A stretch of 64,000 nucleotides of DNA from Petasospora fabianii (GCA_022641835.1 CP048724.1:332371-396370); one strand, 5' to 3'; positions 10,098 through 19,418 are shown, counted from the stretch's first letter. Program-made: numbers and translations. The notes: generated by a model from the letters alone, not told the origin.

Positions 10098-11636
10098 ATG
10101 GATGGCATCTATATTCCTCAATGGAGAAACAAGTTTAAACGTTTGATGATTGAGTTCCACCATCATAAGAATAGTACAAGTTATAATGATCGCGTTATAC
10201 ATAACCCAGATCGATCAAGACCTCTCTTTTCCTTAAGAACACCGCCGATAGATCAGGATCCAGATCGTTTAACGTCTTTGAACATAGATCAAGAGCAGTT
10301 TGAAGGATTCTCGGATATTGCGGAGCAAGATACTGAGGTTGAAACCATTTCTGAGAGTAATAGCGATGGTAATGTGGTGAAGAAACTCCACCGTGGAGTT
10401 TCAGGGACTTTGAGGGCGTACACTTCCGAAAGAGCGCCGTCTTCATCGCACCCAGAAGGGGTACCCCAACACGATTGTACTTGTAATGTTTCTGCATCGT
10501 CACATAGTGGTGGTGATCTCAAAGACTGCAACAACCATCAAATTGCCTGTCCTGTTCATCCTGACTTATCACATTGCTTACCCCCTACAGAGGTAATGGC
10601 AAGACTCATGGAAGGAGGTGTCAATTACATCGAGGTGGAGGAGAAACCAACTAAATTGCAGAGGTTCTTCAGGCACTTTTCACATCAATTTCATTTCCTC
10701 AGGATCCACTGGAACTCATCAGTTTCTGCCTCAGGAAATGTGATTGTACCAAAAGAAGATATGCCAGTAGAACCTAGTGATAATTCAGTGTTGGGTCCAA
10801 TTGAGATCATTGCACTGTCAAGTGCCACACCAGGACTGGATGTGCACCATGCGGAGTTTGATCCAATTAAGGAGCATGATAAGATATTTGGACAAGAAAA
10901 TCATGAGATAGAGGAGATCCCAGGTGCAAATAAGAGCTCATCATATGCCAGGAGATGTCAGAAGCCACTTTCATCGATGATAAGTCTTGCTAAGGTTGAT
11001 TCGGAAACAGCACTGGAGAAGAAGATGCAAAAGAAACCAGAATCATGGAAAGTTGTCTTGAATGAAGTTTCATTGTATGCTGCATTACTTTCAACTGGAG
11101 CCAGACCTCTGGTATATTCCAAGTCGGAGTTGCATTTGGTTGCAGACTTTACAAGATCTCAACATCACGAGGCTTCTTCTCTAAGACAGGACCTCTTTGA
11201 GGAAGCAAGCACAGTTAGAACAACCCAAAACAATGAGAATGAGGATCAGGATGATGTAAACCTCTTGGATATGACTTCTGAGGTTGATATTTCTCACAAG
11301 GTTAAAGATATGGGATACCCACTACTCGAGAGAGTCAATGGGGACAATCAGTCCATCAACACTACTACTGCTCAGATTCATAATCTCTTGAAGTCTGAAA
11401 AGCTTGGTAGTACCGAGTTGAGGGATCACTCAATTGATAACGATTCTCAAAACGAATGTGGAGGTTATGGTGATGTGTTTTTGGACTATGCATACTCAGA
11501 GGACGAGGAAGGGTATCTTGAAGATGCAGATACTGCGGATGATAAAGCTGGTAGAGGTCAAATTGGTAACAATTCGCAAGCATCTGTTGTTCTCCCACTC
11601 AACCTTGAGCATAAGACAGTAACGAGGCTCTTTTAA
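10098..11636 (+). CDS. Unrecognised acidic protein (512 aa)
   Basis: I do not recognise this protein. The ATG at 10098 (MDGIYIPQWRNKF) follows an in-frame stretch without another ATG. The product is hydrophilic, without signal peptide or membrane segment, and largely disordered. A basic/aromatic N-terminus is followed by an acidic Ser-rich stretch near residues 70-105, a Cys/His-containing patch (HDCTCN ... CNNHQIACPVHPDLSHC, roughly 130-170), a basic aromatic segment FFRHFSHQFHFLRIHW (about 195-215), a possible short helix WKVVLNEVSLYAALLSTGARPLVYS near 330, and an acidic tail. Length and coding-like composition make it a likely real gene, perhaps a fast-evolving regulator. Confidence 0.7.
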   Translation: MDGIYIPQWRNKFKRLMIEFHHHKNSTSYNDRVIHNPDRSRPLFSLRTPPIDQDPDRLTSLNIDQEQFEGFSDIAEQDTEVETISESNSDGNVVKKLHRGVSGTLRAYTSERAPSSSHPEGVPQHDCTCNVSASSHSGGDLKDCNNHQIACPVHPDLSHCLPPTEVMARLMEGGVNYIEVEEKPTKLQRFFRHFSHQFHFLRIHWNSSVSASGNVIVPKEDMPVEPSDNSVLGPIEIIALSSATPGLDVHHAEFDPIKEHDKIFGQENHEIEEIPGANKSSSYARRCQKPLSSMISLAKVDSETALEKKMQKKPESWKVVLNEVSLYAALLSTGARPLVYSKSELHLVADFTRSQHHEASSLRQDLFEEASTVRTTQNNENEDQDDVNLLDMTSEVDISHKVKDMGYPLLERVNGDNQSINTTTAQIHNLLKSEKLGSTELRDHSIDNDSQNECGGYGDVFLDYAYSEDEEGYLEDADTADDKAGRGQIGNNSQASVVLPLNLEHKTVTRLF

Positions 11637-12072
11637 ATGAACATCATGACATGATTTAAATGCAAAAATAAAATCACCTTCATGTAGATTCGAACCAATG
11701 ACTAAAAAAAATTGACGCGTTAGTGCTGCAGAGCGCATGGGACTTTTTGAGGCTCAAGCAGATCCAAGACGAAACAACGGTTAGGGAATGGCTAGGGGTT
11801 TTGGGTCCTCACGAATTATGAGATTTGTATTTCATTATTCCTTGACTCATATAGTAGTCTTGGAATCTCATTATCAACTTATCTCACCTTGAAACCCCTC
11901 TGTTTCACACTTGATAAGCCATCCATTGTACAACTGATCACACACTCTCTTTATCTACTATCACTCACTACACATAGCTTTATCCTTGTCGGACTGTATA
12001 CACACAACAGACCCACATATTGATTTGATTAACGCCTTCCTCCCTTTTTTTTGATTGAGAGAAGAGATAAAG
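11637..12072. other. Intergenic region, GPA1 promoter side
   Basis: About 436 bp. It holds pyrimidine-rich 5' leader sequence before GPA1 and one isolated B-box-like string (GGTTCGAATC, minus strand, about 11689-11698) that does not fold into a tRNA. No gene is supported. Confidence 0.5.
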
Positions 12073-13443
12073 ATGGGTTGCACAGCGAGCACACCAGTGA
12101 GCGACGAATCTGACCCATTCCTTCAGAGGAAGAAGGCTAATGCTGCTATTGAGAAGAGGTTACAGATGGAGAAACAACGAGAGAAGAATGAAGTAAAGTT
12201 GTTATTACTTGGTGCTGGAGAGTCAGGAAAGTCCACAGTGTTGAAGCAGATGAAAGTCTTGCATCAGAATGGATTTACTCATCAAGAACGTTTACAATAT
12301 TCTCAAGTGATTTGGGCAGATGCTATTCAAAGTATGAGGATATTGATCTTACAAGCTAGAAGACTTGGGATTAAGCTTGATTCCGATGTTCCAGGGTCAA
12401 ATTTGGCTGCGTATAAACAAGCTATCTTGAGAGCCAAAGTACTTGATCAAGTGGATACCGGTGCTGCTGGTGGAAGTAGCTTTTTGAATGAGTATGTGTT
12501 AAAGTACAGTGAACGTTCGCAGGCTAAGAGACGTGTTCAGAGCACAGGTATGACTGGATCTATTTGGGATTCATCTGAGAAGTTTGGGTCCATAAGGGAG
12601 AAAGAAGAGGAAGTGGAGGAACAAGAAGAATTGGATCTTGAAGGATTGAATGAGAGTGTTAATGGTTCAAGTATACGGCCTGGTGTATCTGCTGTTGATA
12701 GTACTGTGTTACAAAGCACACAACAGAGAATATCTCGAGATGATATGGCTGTTGCTATATCTCAGCTTTGGTTAAATGACACTGGTATTCGTGAATGTTT
12801 CAATAGGGCTAACGAGTTCCAATTGGAAGGTTCAGCACAGTATTATTTTGAAAACATTCAAAAATTTGCAGATCGTCATTATCTCTGTACTAATGAAGAC
12901 ATATTGAAAGGTCGTATCAAGACTACTGGAATCACAGAGACAACTTTCAATATTGGGTCTTCGAGGTTTAAAGTGTTGGATGCCGGTGGACAACGTTCTG
13001 AGAGACGTAAATGGATTCATTGTTTCCAAGATATAACTGCAGTGTTATTTGTATTTGCCGTATCGGAGTATGATCAGATGCTTTTTGAAGATGAACGTGT
13101 TAATCGTATGCATGAGGCCATCATGCTATTTGACTCTCTTTGCAATAGTAAATGGTTTATTAACGTTCCCTTCATCTTGTTTTTGAACAAAGTTGATATA
13201 TTTGAACAGAAGGTGAAGATGTCATCAATTAAACAGTATTTCCCAGACTATACTGGACGCATGGGAGATTCTCAAACTGGGTTAAAGTATTTTGAAGATA
13301 TCTTCTTATCGTTAAACAGAACCAATAAGCCAATCTACGTACACAGAACTTGTGCCACTGATACACAGAGTATGAGGTTTGTGTTGACTGCAGTGACAGA
13401 TATGATTGTGCAACAGAACTTGAAGAAGAGTGGACTATTATGA
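12073..13443 (+). CDS. GPA1: Heterotrimeric G-protein alpha subunit of the mating-pheromone pathway
   Basis: A 456-aa G-alpha (S. cerevisiae Gpa1 is 472 aa). The ATG at 12073 gives MGCTAS with Gly2 for N-myristoylation and Cys3 for palmitoylation, which fixes the start. The P-loop GAGESGKST is at residues 47-55, switch I is in RIKTTGITE, switch II is DAGGQRSERRKW, the guanine-specificity motif is FLNKVD, and TCATDT follows. A fungal Gpa1-type insertion with a long acidic segment separates the helical domain from the GTPase core. The C-terminus, which contacts the receptor, is KKSGLL (KKIGII in S. cerevisiae). It is closer to Gpa1 than to Gpa2. In yeast it holds the beta-gamma dimer until pheromone binds Ste2 or Ste3. 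Confidence 0.95.
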   Translation: MGCTASTPVSDESDPFLQRKKANAAIEKRLQMEKQREKNEVKLLLLGAGESGKSTVLKQMKVLHQNGFTHQERLQYSQVIWADAIQSMRILILQARRLGIKLDSDVPGSNLAAYKQAILRAKVLDQVDTGAAGGSSFLNEYVLKYSERSQAKRRVQSTGMTGSIWDSSEKFGSIREKEEEVEEQEELDLEGLNESVNGSSIRPGVSAVDSTVLQSTQQRISRDDMAVAISQLWLNDTGIRECFNRANEFQLEGSAQYYFENIQKFADRHYLCTNEDILKGRIKTTGITETTFNIGSSRFKVLDAGGQRSERRKWIHCFQDITAVLFVFAVSEYDQMLFEDERVNRMHEAIMLFDSLCNSKWFINVPFILFLNKVDIFEQKVKMSSIKQYFPDYTGRMGDSQTGLKYFEDIFLSLNRTNKPIYVHRTCATDTQSMRFVLTAVTDMIVQQNLKKSGLL

Positions 13444-13811
13444 TTGTGATGCGGAGATGCGGAGGAGATTATATGTGCAGCCACAAGATGGCTGAGAGAT
13501 CTCTTGAGCTTCACATTAATCTCCTCAGAAGATGCTAATTAGTTAATTATATGTGTTTTTTGTACCTTTCTACTTATCATAAGGCCAAAAGCCACCATAA
13601 CTCTTGGTATATTTGTAAAACATTGTCTTATCTAAAATTCTCTTGGTTATAAGCATCCCCCGGATTCCCACCGCATTTTGATCGACAACAAAAATAAACT
13701 TTTTTCGGCTCTGGAGATAAGCCCCACAAACATACATTAGTTTTTGTACTCACTGAAGGATACTGATCAAGAGACAGAGAGAGAAAGAGAGAGAGAGATA
13801 TAGACATATAT
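13444..13811. other. Intergenic region with a purine repeat
   Basis: About 370 bp between GPA1 and the next ORF. It has a (GA)n-rich tract at about 13774-13797 just before the downstream ATG. No gene or RNA is recognised. Confidence 0.5.
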
Positions 13812-14420
13812 ATGCCTAACAAGACACTCAGAGGCATTGCCACTTTTGGGTTTGGTGTGATAATCCCACTTCAACTGGCTTCGCCTGCAGAGCCAGGAGC
13901 TCTGGATAGCAGGACCGACGACTCCACATTTGGTGACGATAAGGAGATGGAACAAGATACACGATCTGTCTTCACTCAAGGATCAAGGACTCATGTGTGC
14001 TCACCGCAGTTAATAGGTTCCACAACACCGACACCTGCCCAGACCCATACACAGACTCCGATACAGAATACGTCGTTCCCCATACAACAGTTTCAGTTCT
14101 CTTCTGCTACTGAATCATTGCATCGCCATCTACAAACATCGGGTAGAGATGTTGGCAGTCGACGTGGCTCACTTGCTGTGTCATCTTTTCACTCACGGGA
14201 CTGCTCACCAAACCAGGGAGTTGTAGATCCATTGAATCCAATGGGGAAGAATTACACTGCAGAGTCTAGACCTCAAGCACAGATACAGAAAGAGATACAG
14301 ACACCGACACATGTACATGGTCATAATCCTCCACAAATCCTCTTCACAGAGCAGATGATTGAACAAGTTGTACAAAAAGCCGAACTGGGACGTGTCATGA
14401 TGGATATTGAAAACATTTGA
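13812..14420 (+). CDS. Unrecognised Ser/Pro/Gln-rich protein (202 aa)
   Basis: An ATG-started frame of 202 codons with a low-complexity, T/P/Q/S-rich middle and a more ordered-looking acidic C-terminal helix (FTEQMIEQVVQKAELGRVMMDIENI region, about residues 176-202). A short hydrophobic N-terminal stretch (GIATFGFGVIIPLQLA) could be a weak signal or anchor. No family recognised. It sits between GPA1 and SRX1, both on the same strand, and ends before the SRX1 promoter repeats. Length and composition favour a real gene, but a chance frame is not excluded. Confidence 0.5.
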   Translation: MPNKTLRGIATFGFGVIIPLQLASPAEPGALDSRTDDSTFGDDKEMEQDTRSVFTQGSRTHVCSPQLIGSTTPTPAQTHTQTPIQNTSFPIQQFQFSSATESLHRHLQTSGRDVGSRRGSLAVSSFHSRDCSPNQGVVDPLNPMGKNYTAESRPQAQIQKEIQTPTHVHGHNPPQILFTEQMIEQVVQKAELGRVMMDIENI

Positions 14421-14476
14421 GCTAATATAAAAGATGTATATATCTATAAGTCATTATGTAATCTTACCACAGTTCC

Positions 14477-14548
14477 ATCAGATTACATAATCAAAAATGA
14501 GATTATCAGATTACATAATCATAACACTACTATCAGATTACATAATCA
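14477..14548. repeat. Three 17-bp direct repeats containing TTACATAA upstream of SRX1
   Basis: Identical copies of ATCAGATTACATAATCA start at 14477, 14505 and 14532, a spacing of 28 and 27 bp. Each has an internal inverted repeat GATTA-N2-TAATC and the 8-mer TTACATAA (reverse TTATGTAA), a bZIP-type site. They lie about 225-295 bp before the SRX1 ATG. SRX1 is a known Yap1/Skn7 target in S. cerevisiae, so a Yap-family or other bZIP factor is the natural candidate. Confidence 0.75.
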
Positions 14549-14551
14549 TCC

Positions 14552-14578
14552 TTCGCGAAAAACAAAAAGAAACGTTTC
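14552..14578. promoter_or_regulatory. Two palindromes in the SRX1 promoter
   Basis: TTCGCGAA (14552-14559) and GAAACGTTTC (14569-14578) follow directly after the repeat array. The second has the GAAn(n)TTC geometry of heat-shock or Skn7-type sites. A TATA-like ATATAAG lies at 14671-14677. Function inferred from position only. Confidence 0.4.
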
Positions 14579-14771
14579 CTTTTGGCACCCGAGTTTAAGT
14601 CCAGACTCAACTTTTGATACATAAGCAATAGTTATTAATGATTAGTGCTTAGTTATCAGTTATCCAGCAATATAAGAGTAGACTTTCCGTTCATTGATAC
14701 AAAGATTGGTACAACAGTTCAGTAGACAAAACAGTCAGACAAACAGACACACACACAAGCAAACACACACA

Positions 14772-15161
14772 ATGTCAATTCAATCAGGTCATATTGGTCA
14801 GATTTCATACCTTCCTCTTGACGATATCAAACGTCCAATCCCACCAGTACTTGATTATTCAAAGATTGATGCTATGGTTTCACAACTTGGTGGTAAACCA
14901 ATGGCATCATCAACATGTACAATTGAACAAGCACGTGATTTAAACGGTGAATTACCACCAATTGACGTTATGGCAATTAGGGATAATGGTAAGACTCATT
15001 ATTTTGCATTTGGTGGATGTCATAGATTTCAAGCATATGAAAAATTTGGTGGTGAAAAACTTGTCAAGTGTAAGATTCTTCCTGCTACAAAGAGACAATT
15101 GAAATTATATCTTGGTGGGTCCGTTGGTGCCTTCTTTGAGGATGAAGATAAGAAGGACTAA
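14772..15161 (+). CDS. SRX1: Sulfiredoxin
   Basis: A 129-aa sulfiredoxin, nearly the same length as S. cerevisiae Srx1 (127 aa). It reduces hyperoxidised (sulfinic) cysteine of 2-Cys peroxiredoxins using ATP and thiol. The catalytic FGGCHR motif is intact, the ParB-like fold motifs IPPVLDYSKIDAM and ELPPIDVM are present, and the C-terminal ILPATKRQLKLYLG matches the family. The ATG at 14772, directly after a CA-rich leader, starts MSIQSGHIGQISYLPL and is preferred over the longer in-frame extension, which lacks an ATG. The upstream repeat array suggests oxidative-stress control. Confidence 0.96.
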   Translation: MSIQSGHIGQISYLPLDDIKRPIPPVLDYSKIDAMVSQLGGKPMASSTCTIEQARDLNGELPPIDVMAIRDNGKTHYFAFGGCHRFQAYEKFGGEKLVKCKILPATKRQLKLYLGGSVGAFFEDEDKKD

Positions 15162-15420
15162 GCTATAGCTTACTCCTCACTGTTTTGCTTAATGATTGAT
15201 GATACTGTTATAGATTTTAAGAAGATAACATTTGAACTATCCTAAAGGGTTGTAGATATGATCTACACTTAAGTGGCATCCTCAAGAACTCTAAGAATCC
15301 ACATTACCCCAGATTCGACTTATTCCTATGGTTCAGAATGATCATTAATGATCTACTATATTCGATAAAAAGTCCTTATGCATGAAATGCCTGTCAAATC
15401 AATTAATGCCTTAGACACCA

Positions 15421-15449
15421 CGGGGGTATACAATTACGATCAACCCCCG
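15421..15449. repeat. Inverted repeat CGGGGGT ... ACCCCCG
   Basis: Seven-base arms (15421-15427 and 15443-15449) are separated by 15 bp in the SRX1-PHO89 intergenic region. It could be a paired zinc-finger site or a small hairpin. No function can be assigned from sequence. Confidence 0.5.
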
Positions 15450-16194
15450 CATATTAAACCTTGGGTACAGATAAACTGTAGAAGTGATATTGATTATGCA
15501 GATGACTACAGATTATATCGTACACGGTCTTTTCTTGTAAATCTCTAGATTGGTGTAGCGTGGATCAAGCACCAAGCAAGTTATTGATATTACCAGATGC
15601 TCCCATAACATGACTGAGTGTAGTCGTAGACTCGTGTACACAAACCACACCATACCCATGATAGTAGTATACAGATAGACCACTATCTATCTGAGTAAAT
15701 CACCATACGGGGCAGTGCCACTGGAGAAACGTGGGCTGCAGGTAAAAGCGCTGTACAATAGAGTAATAACTACCAAGCCCAGCCCAAACGGTCTTATACT
15801 GAGGGGGGGCAAAAAAGAACTTTCGACCGAGACGCCCCGTGGGCCCAGCGGCACAAACCAATGGATAAGAAAAAAAAAAAAGGATCGTGTGCCATTTTGC
15901 CATGTGCGTATGCTAAGCGTGTGCCCTATTCCTTATGCCCTGTGCCATGTGCCATGTGCCATGTGGTAGAGGCAGACGATCAACCCTCGGGACTCCGTGG
16001 ACCCTGCGCCCGCGCGTTAGGGACAGGGTCCTTGGGGGGATGAACAAGTGGTAATGATACTCTATCATAAGACTATATAGAGGTTAGTACGACAATAGTA
16101 ATCAAAATGAAAGCTGGTAACACCCTAAGAAGACTGGGAACACTATACCCAAACACAACCGCAATAAACGAGAGCCCACATGGGCTGGGTTGTC

Positions 16195-16330
16195 GCCAAG
16201 CCCAACGCTGACGCTTACTCTTGGCTCTGACTTGTTGCCTCTCCCACCCACACAATGTTAATCACCGGGCACACGCCAAAACTGGAGGTTCGCTGCTGGT
16301 AAAAGTTTCCAGCTTACAATAAAGCCAAGA
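16195..16330 (+). promoter_or_regulatory. Two GCCAAG (Rim101/PacC-type) sites upstream of PHO89
   Basis: GCCAAG occurs at 16195-16200 and GCCAAGA at 16324-16330, about 200-335 bp before the PHO89 ATG. GCCARG is the PacC consensus, and C. albicans Rim101 binds GCCAAG-type sites. PHO89 is alkaline-induced in yeasts. A 6-mer is common by chance, so this is suggestive only. Confidence 0.4.
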
Positions 16331-16528
16331 CAAAAGTGCCCATGTGTTTGGAAATTTCTTTCTGTATATCCCCGTGGGATGTGTGCGTGTGCTGCTAATG
16401 GGTGATCGTCCCCCTCTATAAGAACCCACCATATCCCACTACATATCTACCGCATCAAAACCAAAATGTAATCTTATCTCTTGCCCACGCCTCTCAAAGA
16501 CATCGTCAGACACACACACATAATCAAA

Positions 16529-18325
16529 ATGGCGAAACTTCATCAGTTTGATTACATCTTCGCCATCACCATGATCTTTGCGTTCTTGGACGCTTGGAAC
16601 ATTGGTGCTAATGATGTCGCTAACTCTTTTGCCTCATCTGTCTCATCTCGTTCCCTTAAATATTGGCAAGCTATGATCCTTGCTGCAATGATGGAATTCC
16701 TTGGTGCAGTCCTCGCTGGTTCTCGTGTCTCTGATACAATTAAATCTAAGATTATCGACGTTAGTGTCTTCTCCGAGGACCCAGCTACGCTTATGCTTAC
16801 TATGGCTTGTGCCCTTGTTGGTTCCTCTGTGTGGTTGTCTATTGCCACTTCTATCGGTATGCCAGTCTCTACTACACATTCGATTGTTGGTGCCGTTATT
16901 GGTGCTGGTATTGCCGCTGTTGGTGCTGATCATATTCATTGGGGTTGGGGTGGTTTCTCACAAATCGTTGCCTCTTGGTTCATTGCCCCACTTATTGCTG
17001 GTGGTTTTGCATCTATTATCTTTTTGGTGTCTAAGTATGGTGTTCTTGAGAGAAAGAACAGACTTAGAAATGGTTTATTCTTTTTGCCAATCTTGATATT
17101 TATCACTTTTGCCATTTTGACTATGCTTATCGTTTGGAAAGGTGCTCCAAACCTTAACTTGGATGATTTGTCTGAAGGTGCCATTATTGGTTCCATCTTT
17201 GGTGTTGGTGCTGTTGCTGCCACTTTGCACATGATCTTCTTGCACCCATACTTGAAGAGAAGAATTATTCATGAGGATTGGAGACTTAAATGGTACCACG
17301 CCTTTGCCGGTCCAATTTACTACTTCAAATCCACTGATGACATCCCACCAATGCCAGAAGGTGTTGATATCGTTCCAGATTACTATAAGGGTAAGAGACA
17401 TCTTCAAGAAGATGGTAGTACCACTGGTGAAACTGATGCTGATTCTGTTAACAAGAACAATGCTCAAGTTGATGTTTCATCCGAGGATAAGAATGTTGCC
17501 TTTGACCAAGATTTGGAGAAATTGCAATCTAAGTATGAATCTGTCGATTCCACTAATGCTGCTAATGCTAGATCTGGTGATGATAAGACAAATGTTTCCC
17601 CATTGGAGAAGAAGCAAACCACAAGACAACTTTGGTGGTCTATGCTTAAGGTTCCATCCCAGTGGCCAAAGCTTATTTGGTTGGTTTTGATTCATGGTTG
17701 GACTCAGGATGTTATTGGAAGTCAGATGAATAACAATGCTCTTTCTGGAAACATGGCTGATATGCATGGAAGAGCCAAGTATTACGATAACAAGGTTGAA
17801 TATCTTTTCTCCTTGCTTCAGGCTGTTACTGCTTGTACAATGTCCTTTGCTCACGGTTCTAACGATATTGCTAACGCTGCTGGTCCATTGTCTACTGTTT
17901 ATCAGATTTGGACTACCAACGTTGTTGACTCTAAGGCTCAAGTTCCAATTTGGGTTCTCTGTTACACCGCTGGTGCACTTGTTATTGGTATCTGGACTTA
18001 TGGTTACAACATTATGAGAAATTTGGGTAACAGATTGACTTTGCAATCTCCATCTCGTGGTTTCTCTATTGAACTTGGTGCTGCTGTTACTACTGTTATG
18101 GCTACACAATTGGCTATTCCAGTCTCCACTACACAATCTGCTGTTGGTGCCACTGTGTTTGTTGGTATTTGTAACAAGGATCTTAAGGCTGTTAACTGGA
18201 GAATGGTTTCCTTCTGTTACTTGGGTTGGTTTGTCACATTGCCATGTGCTGGTCTCATTGCTGGTATCTTGAACGGTATCATTTTGAATGCACCAAGTGC
18301 TGGTGAGCAGTACACTATGTCCTGA
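16529..18325 (+). CDS. PHO89: Na+/inorganic phosphate cotransporter Pho89
   Basis: A 598-aa plasma-membrane symporter of the PiT family (S. cerevisiae Pho89 is 574 aa). The two inverted family signatures are GANDVANSFA near residue 28 and GSNDIANAAGP near 450. Hydrophobic segments fill both halves, joined by a long hydrophilic cytosolic loop (about 260-390). The ATG at 16529 (MAKLHQFDYIFAI) aligns with the S. cerevisiae start; the upstream extension is leader. It takes up phosphate with Na+ under phosphate starvation and at alkaline pH. Strong codon bias suggests high expression. The promoter has a TATA-like element at 16417 and two GCCAAG sites. Confidence 0.96.
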   Translation: MAKLHQFDYIFAITMIFAFLDAWNIGANDVANSFASSVSSRSLKYWQAMILAAMMEFLGAVLAGSRVSDTIKSKIIDVSVFSEDPATLMLTMACALVGSSVWLSIATSIGMPVSTTHSIVGAVIGAGIAAVGADHIHWGWGGFSQIVASWFIAPLIAGGFASIIFLVSKYGVLERKNRLRNGLFFLPILIFITFAILTMLIVWKGAPNLNLDDLSEGAIIGSIFGVGAVAATLHMIFLHPYLKRRIIHEDWRLKWYHAFAGPIYYFKSTDDIPPMPEGVDIVPDYYKGKRHLQEDGSTTGETDADSVNKNNAQVDVSSEDKNVAFDQDLEKLQSKYESVDSTNAANARSGDDKTNVSPLEKKQTTRQLWWSMLKVPSQWPKLIWLVLIHGWTQDVIGSQMNNNALSGNMADMHGRAKYYDNKVEYLFSLLQAVTACTMSFAHGSNDIANAAGPLSTVYQIWTTNVVDSKAQVPIWVLCYTAGALVIGIWTYGYNIMRNLGNRLTLQSPSRGFSIELGAAVTTVMATQLAIPVSTTQSAVGATVFVGICNKDLKAVNWRMVSFCYLGWFVTLPCAGLIAGILNGIILNAPSAGEQYTMS

Positions 18326-18862
18326 GTTTTTGAGTGTCATCCTTTATACTTTTTGTCTTTTTTTCAATTCTTGCATCATTACGAGGCAGCTAATGCCTCT
18401 GTGATGTATATTCATTCTTTGTCTTGTCAGATTTGTTTCATTTCGTTCACTTACTCACTCACTCACTCACTCACTCACATATATACTGACCTCGCCAAAT
18501 TTTCACATGGGGGTTTTCTTTCTTATATAACACACAAAAGGTTGATGTTTAATTCCTATAGATTTCCTTGGGTTTACTTTATATCTTGTAGTTTGTTGAA
18601 GAACCCTATACTAAGCTAAGCCCTAGTTTATTTCGGCTATAATCGGAGTATACACTTTAGCTTATGTAAGCTCGCGACTACGCGACTACGCGAAAACGTT
18701 TTATGCCTGTGCAATGGCCTGATGGGATCCGCTGCAGGGCGATAACGGCTGAGACGGAGGGATAGGCCAATGGAAGCAATGGGAAATATAAGCGTGTGTG
18801 TGTTTATATATTGTAGAGTTGTGTTGATTGTTTATTAGTTGGTTGGTGTTTGACCGTAGTCA
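18326..18862. other. Intergenic region with (ACTC)n microsatellite
   Basis: About 540 bp. It contains a six-unit ACTC tandem repeat at 18453-18478 and a CCAAT motif (GGCCAATGG) near 18764-18772. A small ORF here has no coding-like features. Confidence 0.5.
18453..18478. repeat. (ACTC)n microsatellite
   Basis: Six ACTC units in the PHO89 3' flank. Confidence 0.9.
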
Positions 18863-19315
18863 ATGGCATCAGAGACCAAAGAGACTGTCCGATATACCCA
18901 GTACATCACACCCAAATCATACTCTCAAAATAGTGTATATAGCGCACAGCGCACGTCAGGAAGTAAGTCCTCCATCCAGGCGAGGGGTCACGTAACCATC
19001 ACATCAGCCGATGGGGGAGCGAAGGGCTCCCCCAATGGCCATACTACGTTAGTCTGTATCTGTGTCTGTATCGTGTTTGTCTCATTGACACCCATATATC
19101 TGTTCAATACATATAGACTTTTAACTCATCGGAACTTTCTTGCCGAGGTTCACGTTAAACGGTTAAAACTCTCCTCTTTCTTACTCCTTCTTTCCTCCCC
19201 CCCACGTACAGTTAGGATTCAATGTGGCCGTAGGGTTGCGAGCCGGCCCCGTTTGAAGAGTTCGCGATTACAGAGAAAGCGATATGATTGGCTCATAGTC
19301 AAAGTGTTTACGTAA
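18863..19315 (+). CDS. Doubtful ORF (150 aa) with one hydrophobic segment
   Basis: The ATG at 18863 opens 150 codons. The first 60 residues are Ser/Thr/Gln-rich, followed by a hydrophobic stretch (LVCICVCIVFVSLTPIYLF, about 63-81) and a basic tail. The tail looks like non-coding sequence. A GTAAGT at 18963 could be a splice donor, but I see no TACTAAC with a good acceptor downstream. TATATA and a T/G-rich leader precede the ATG. No family recognised. It may be spurious or only the first exon of a gene. Confidence 0.2.
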   Translation: MASETKETVRYTQYITPKSYSQNSVYSAQRTSGSKSSIQARGHVTITSADGGAKGSPNGHTTLVCICVCIVFVSLTPIYLFNTYRLLTHRNFLAEVHVKRLKLSSFLLLLSSPPRTVRIQCGRRVASRPRLKSSRLQRKRYDWLIVKVFT

Positions 19316-19418
19316 GCAGTATACTATAGCTTACACTATGGTGACATAAGCATATCAGGGCTCACAACGCTGGGGTGCAGCGGGAGGTCATTCAACCTTA
19401 GGATTTGGACGGCTCGAT

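Larger units (their letters stand above)
15162..16528. other. 1.37-kb region between SRX1 and PHO89
   Basis: No gene is supported. It includes the PHO89 promoter with two GCCAAG sites, inverted repeats at 15421-15449 and 16173-16186, a TGCCATG tandem triplet near 15943-15963, a poly(A) tract near 15869-15881, a single AACGTG (Pho4-type half match) at 15728-15733, and a TATA-like TATAAG at 16417-16422. Confidence 0.5.

Noticed and set aside
11670-11760. B-box-like GGTTCGAATC on the minus strand, suggesting a tRNA
   Set aside because: The T-stem pairs badly, no matching 5' acceptor strand or A box is found, and no cloverleaf forms. At most a tRNA relic.
15715-16043. Short overlapping ORFs upstream of PHO89
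   Set aside because: They contain poly(A)/Lys runs and a CCATGTG tandem repeat, with no family or consistent start.
17477-18340. A 287-codon frame antisense to PHO89
   Set aside because: Same artefact of strong codon bias in PHO89.
18353-18619. An 88-codon ORF after PHO89
   Set aside because: It runs through the ACTC microsatellite and T-rich 3' flank and has no protein-like features.
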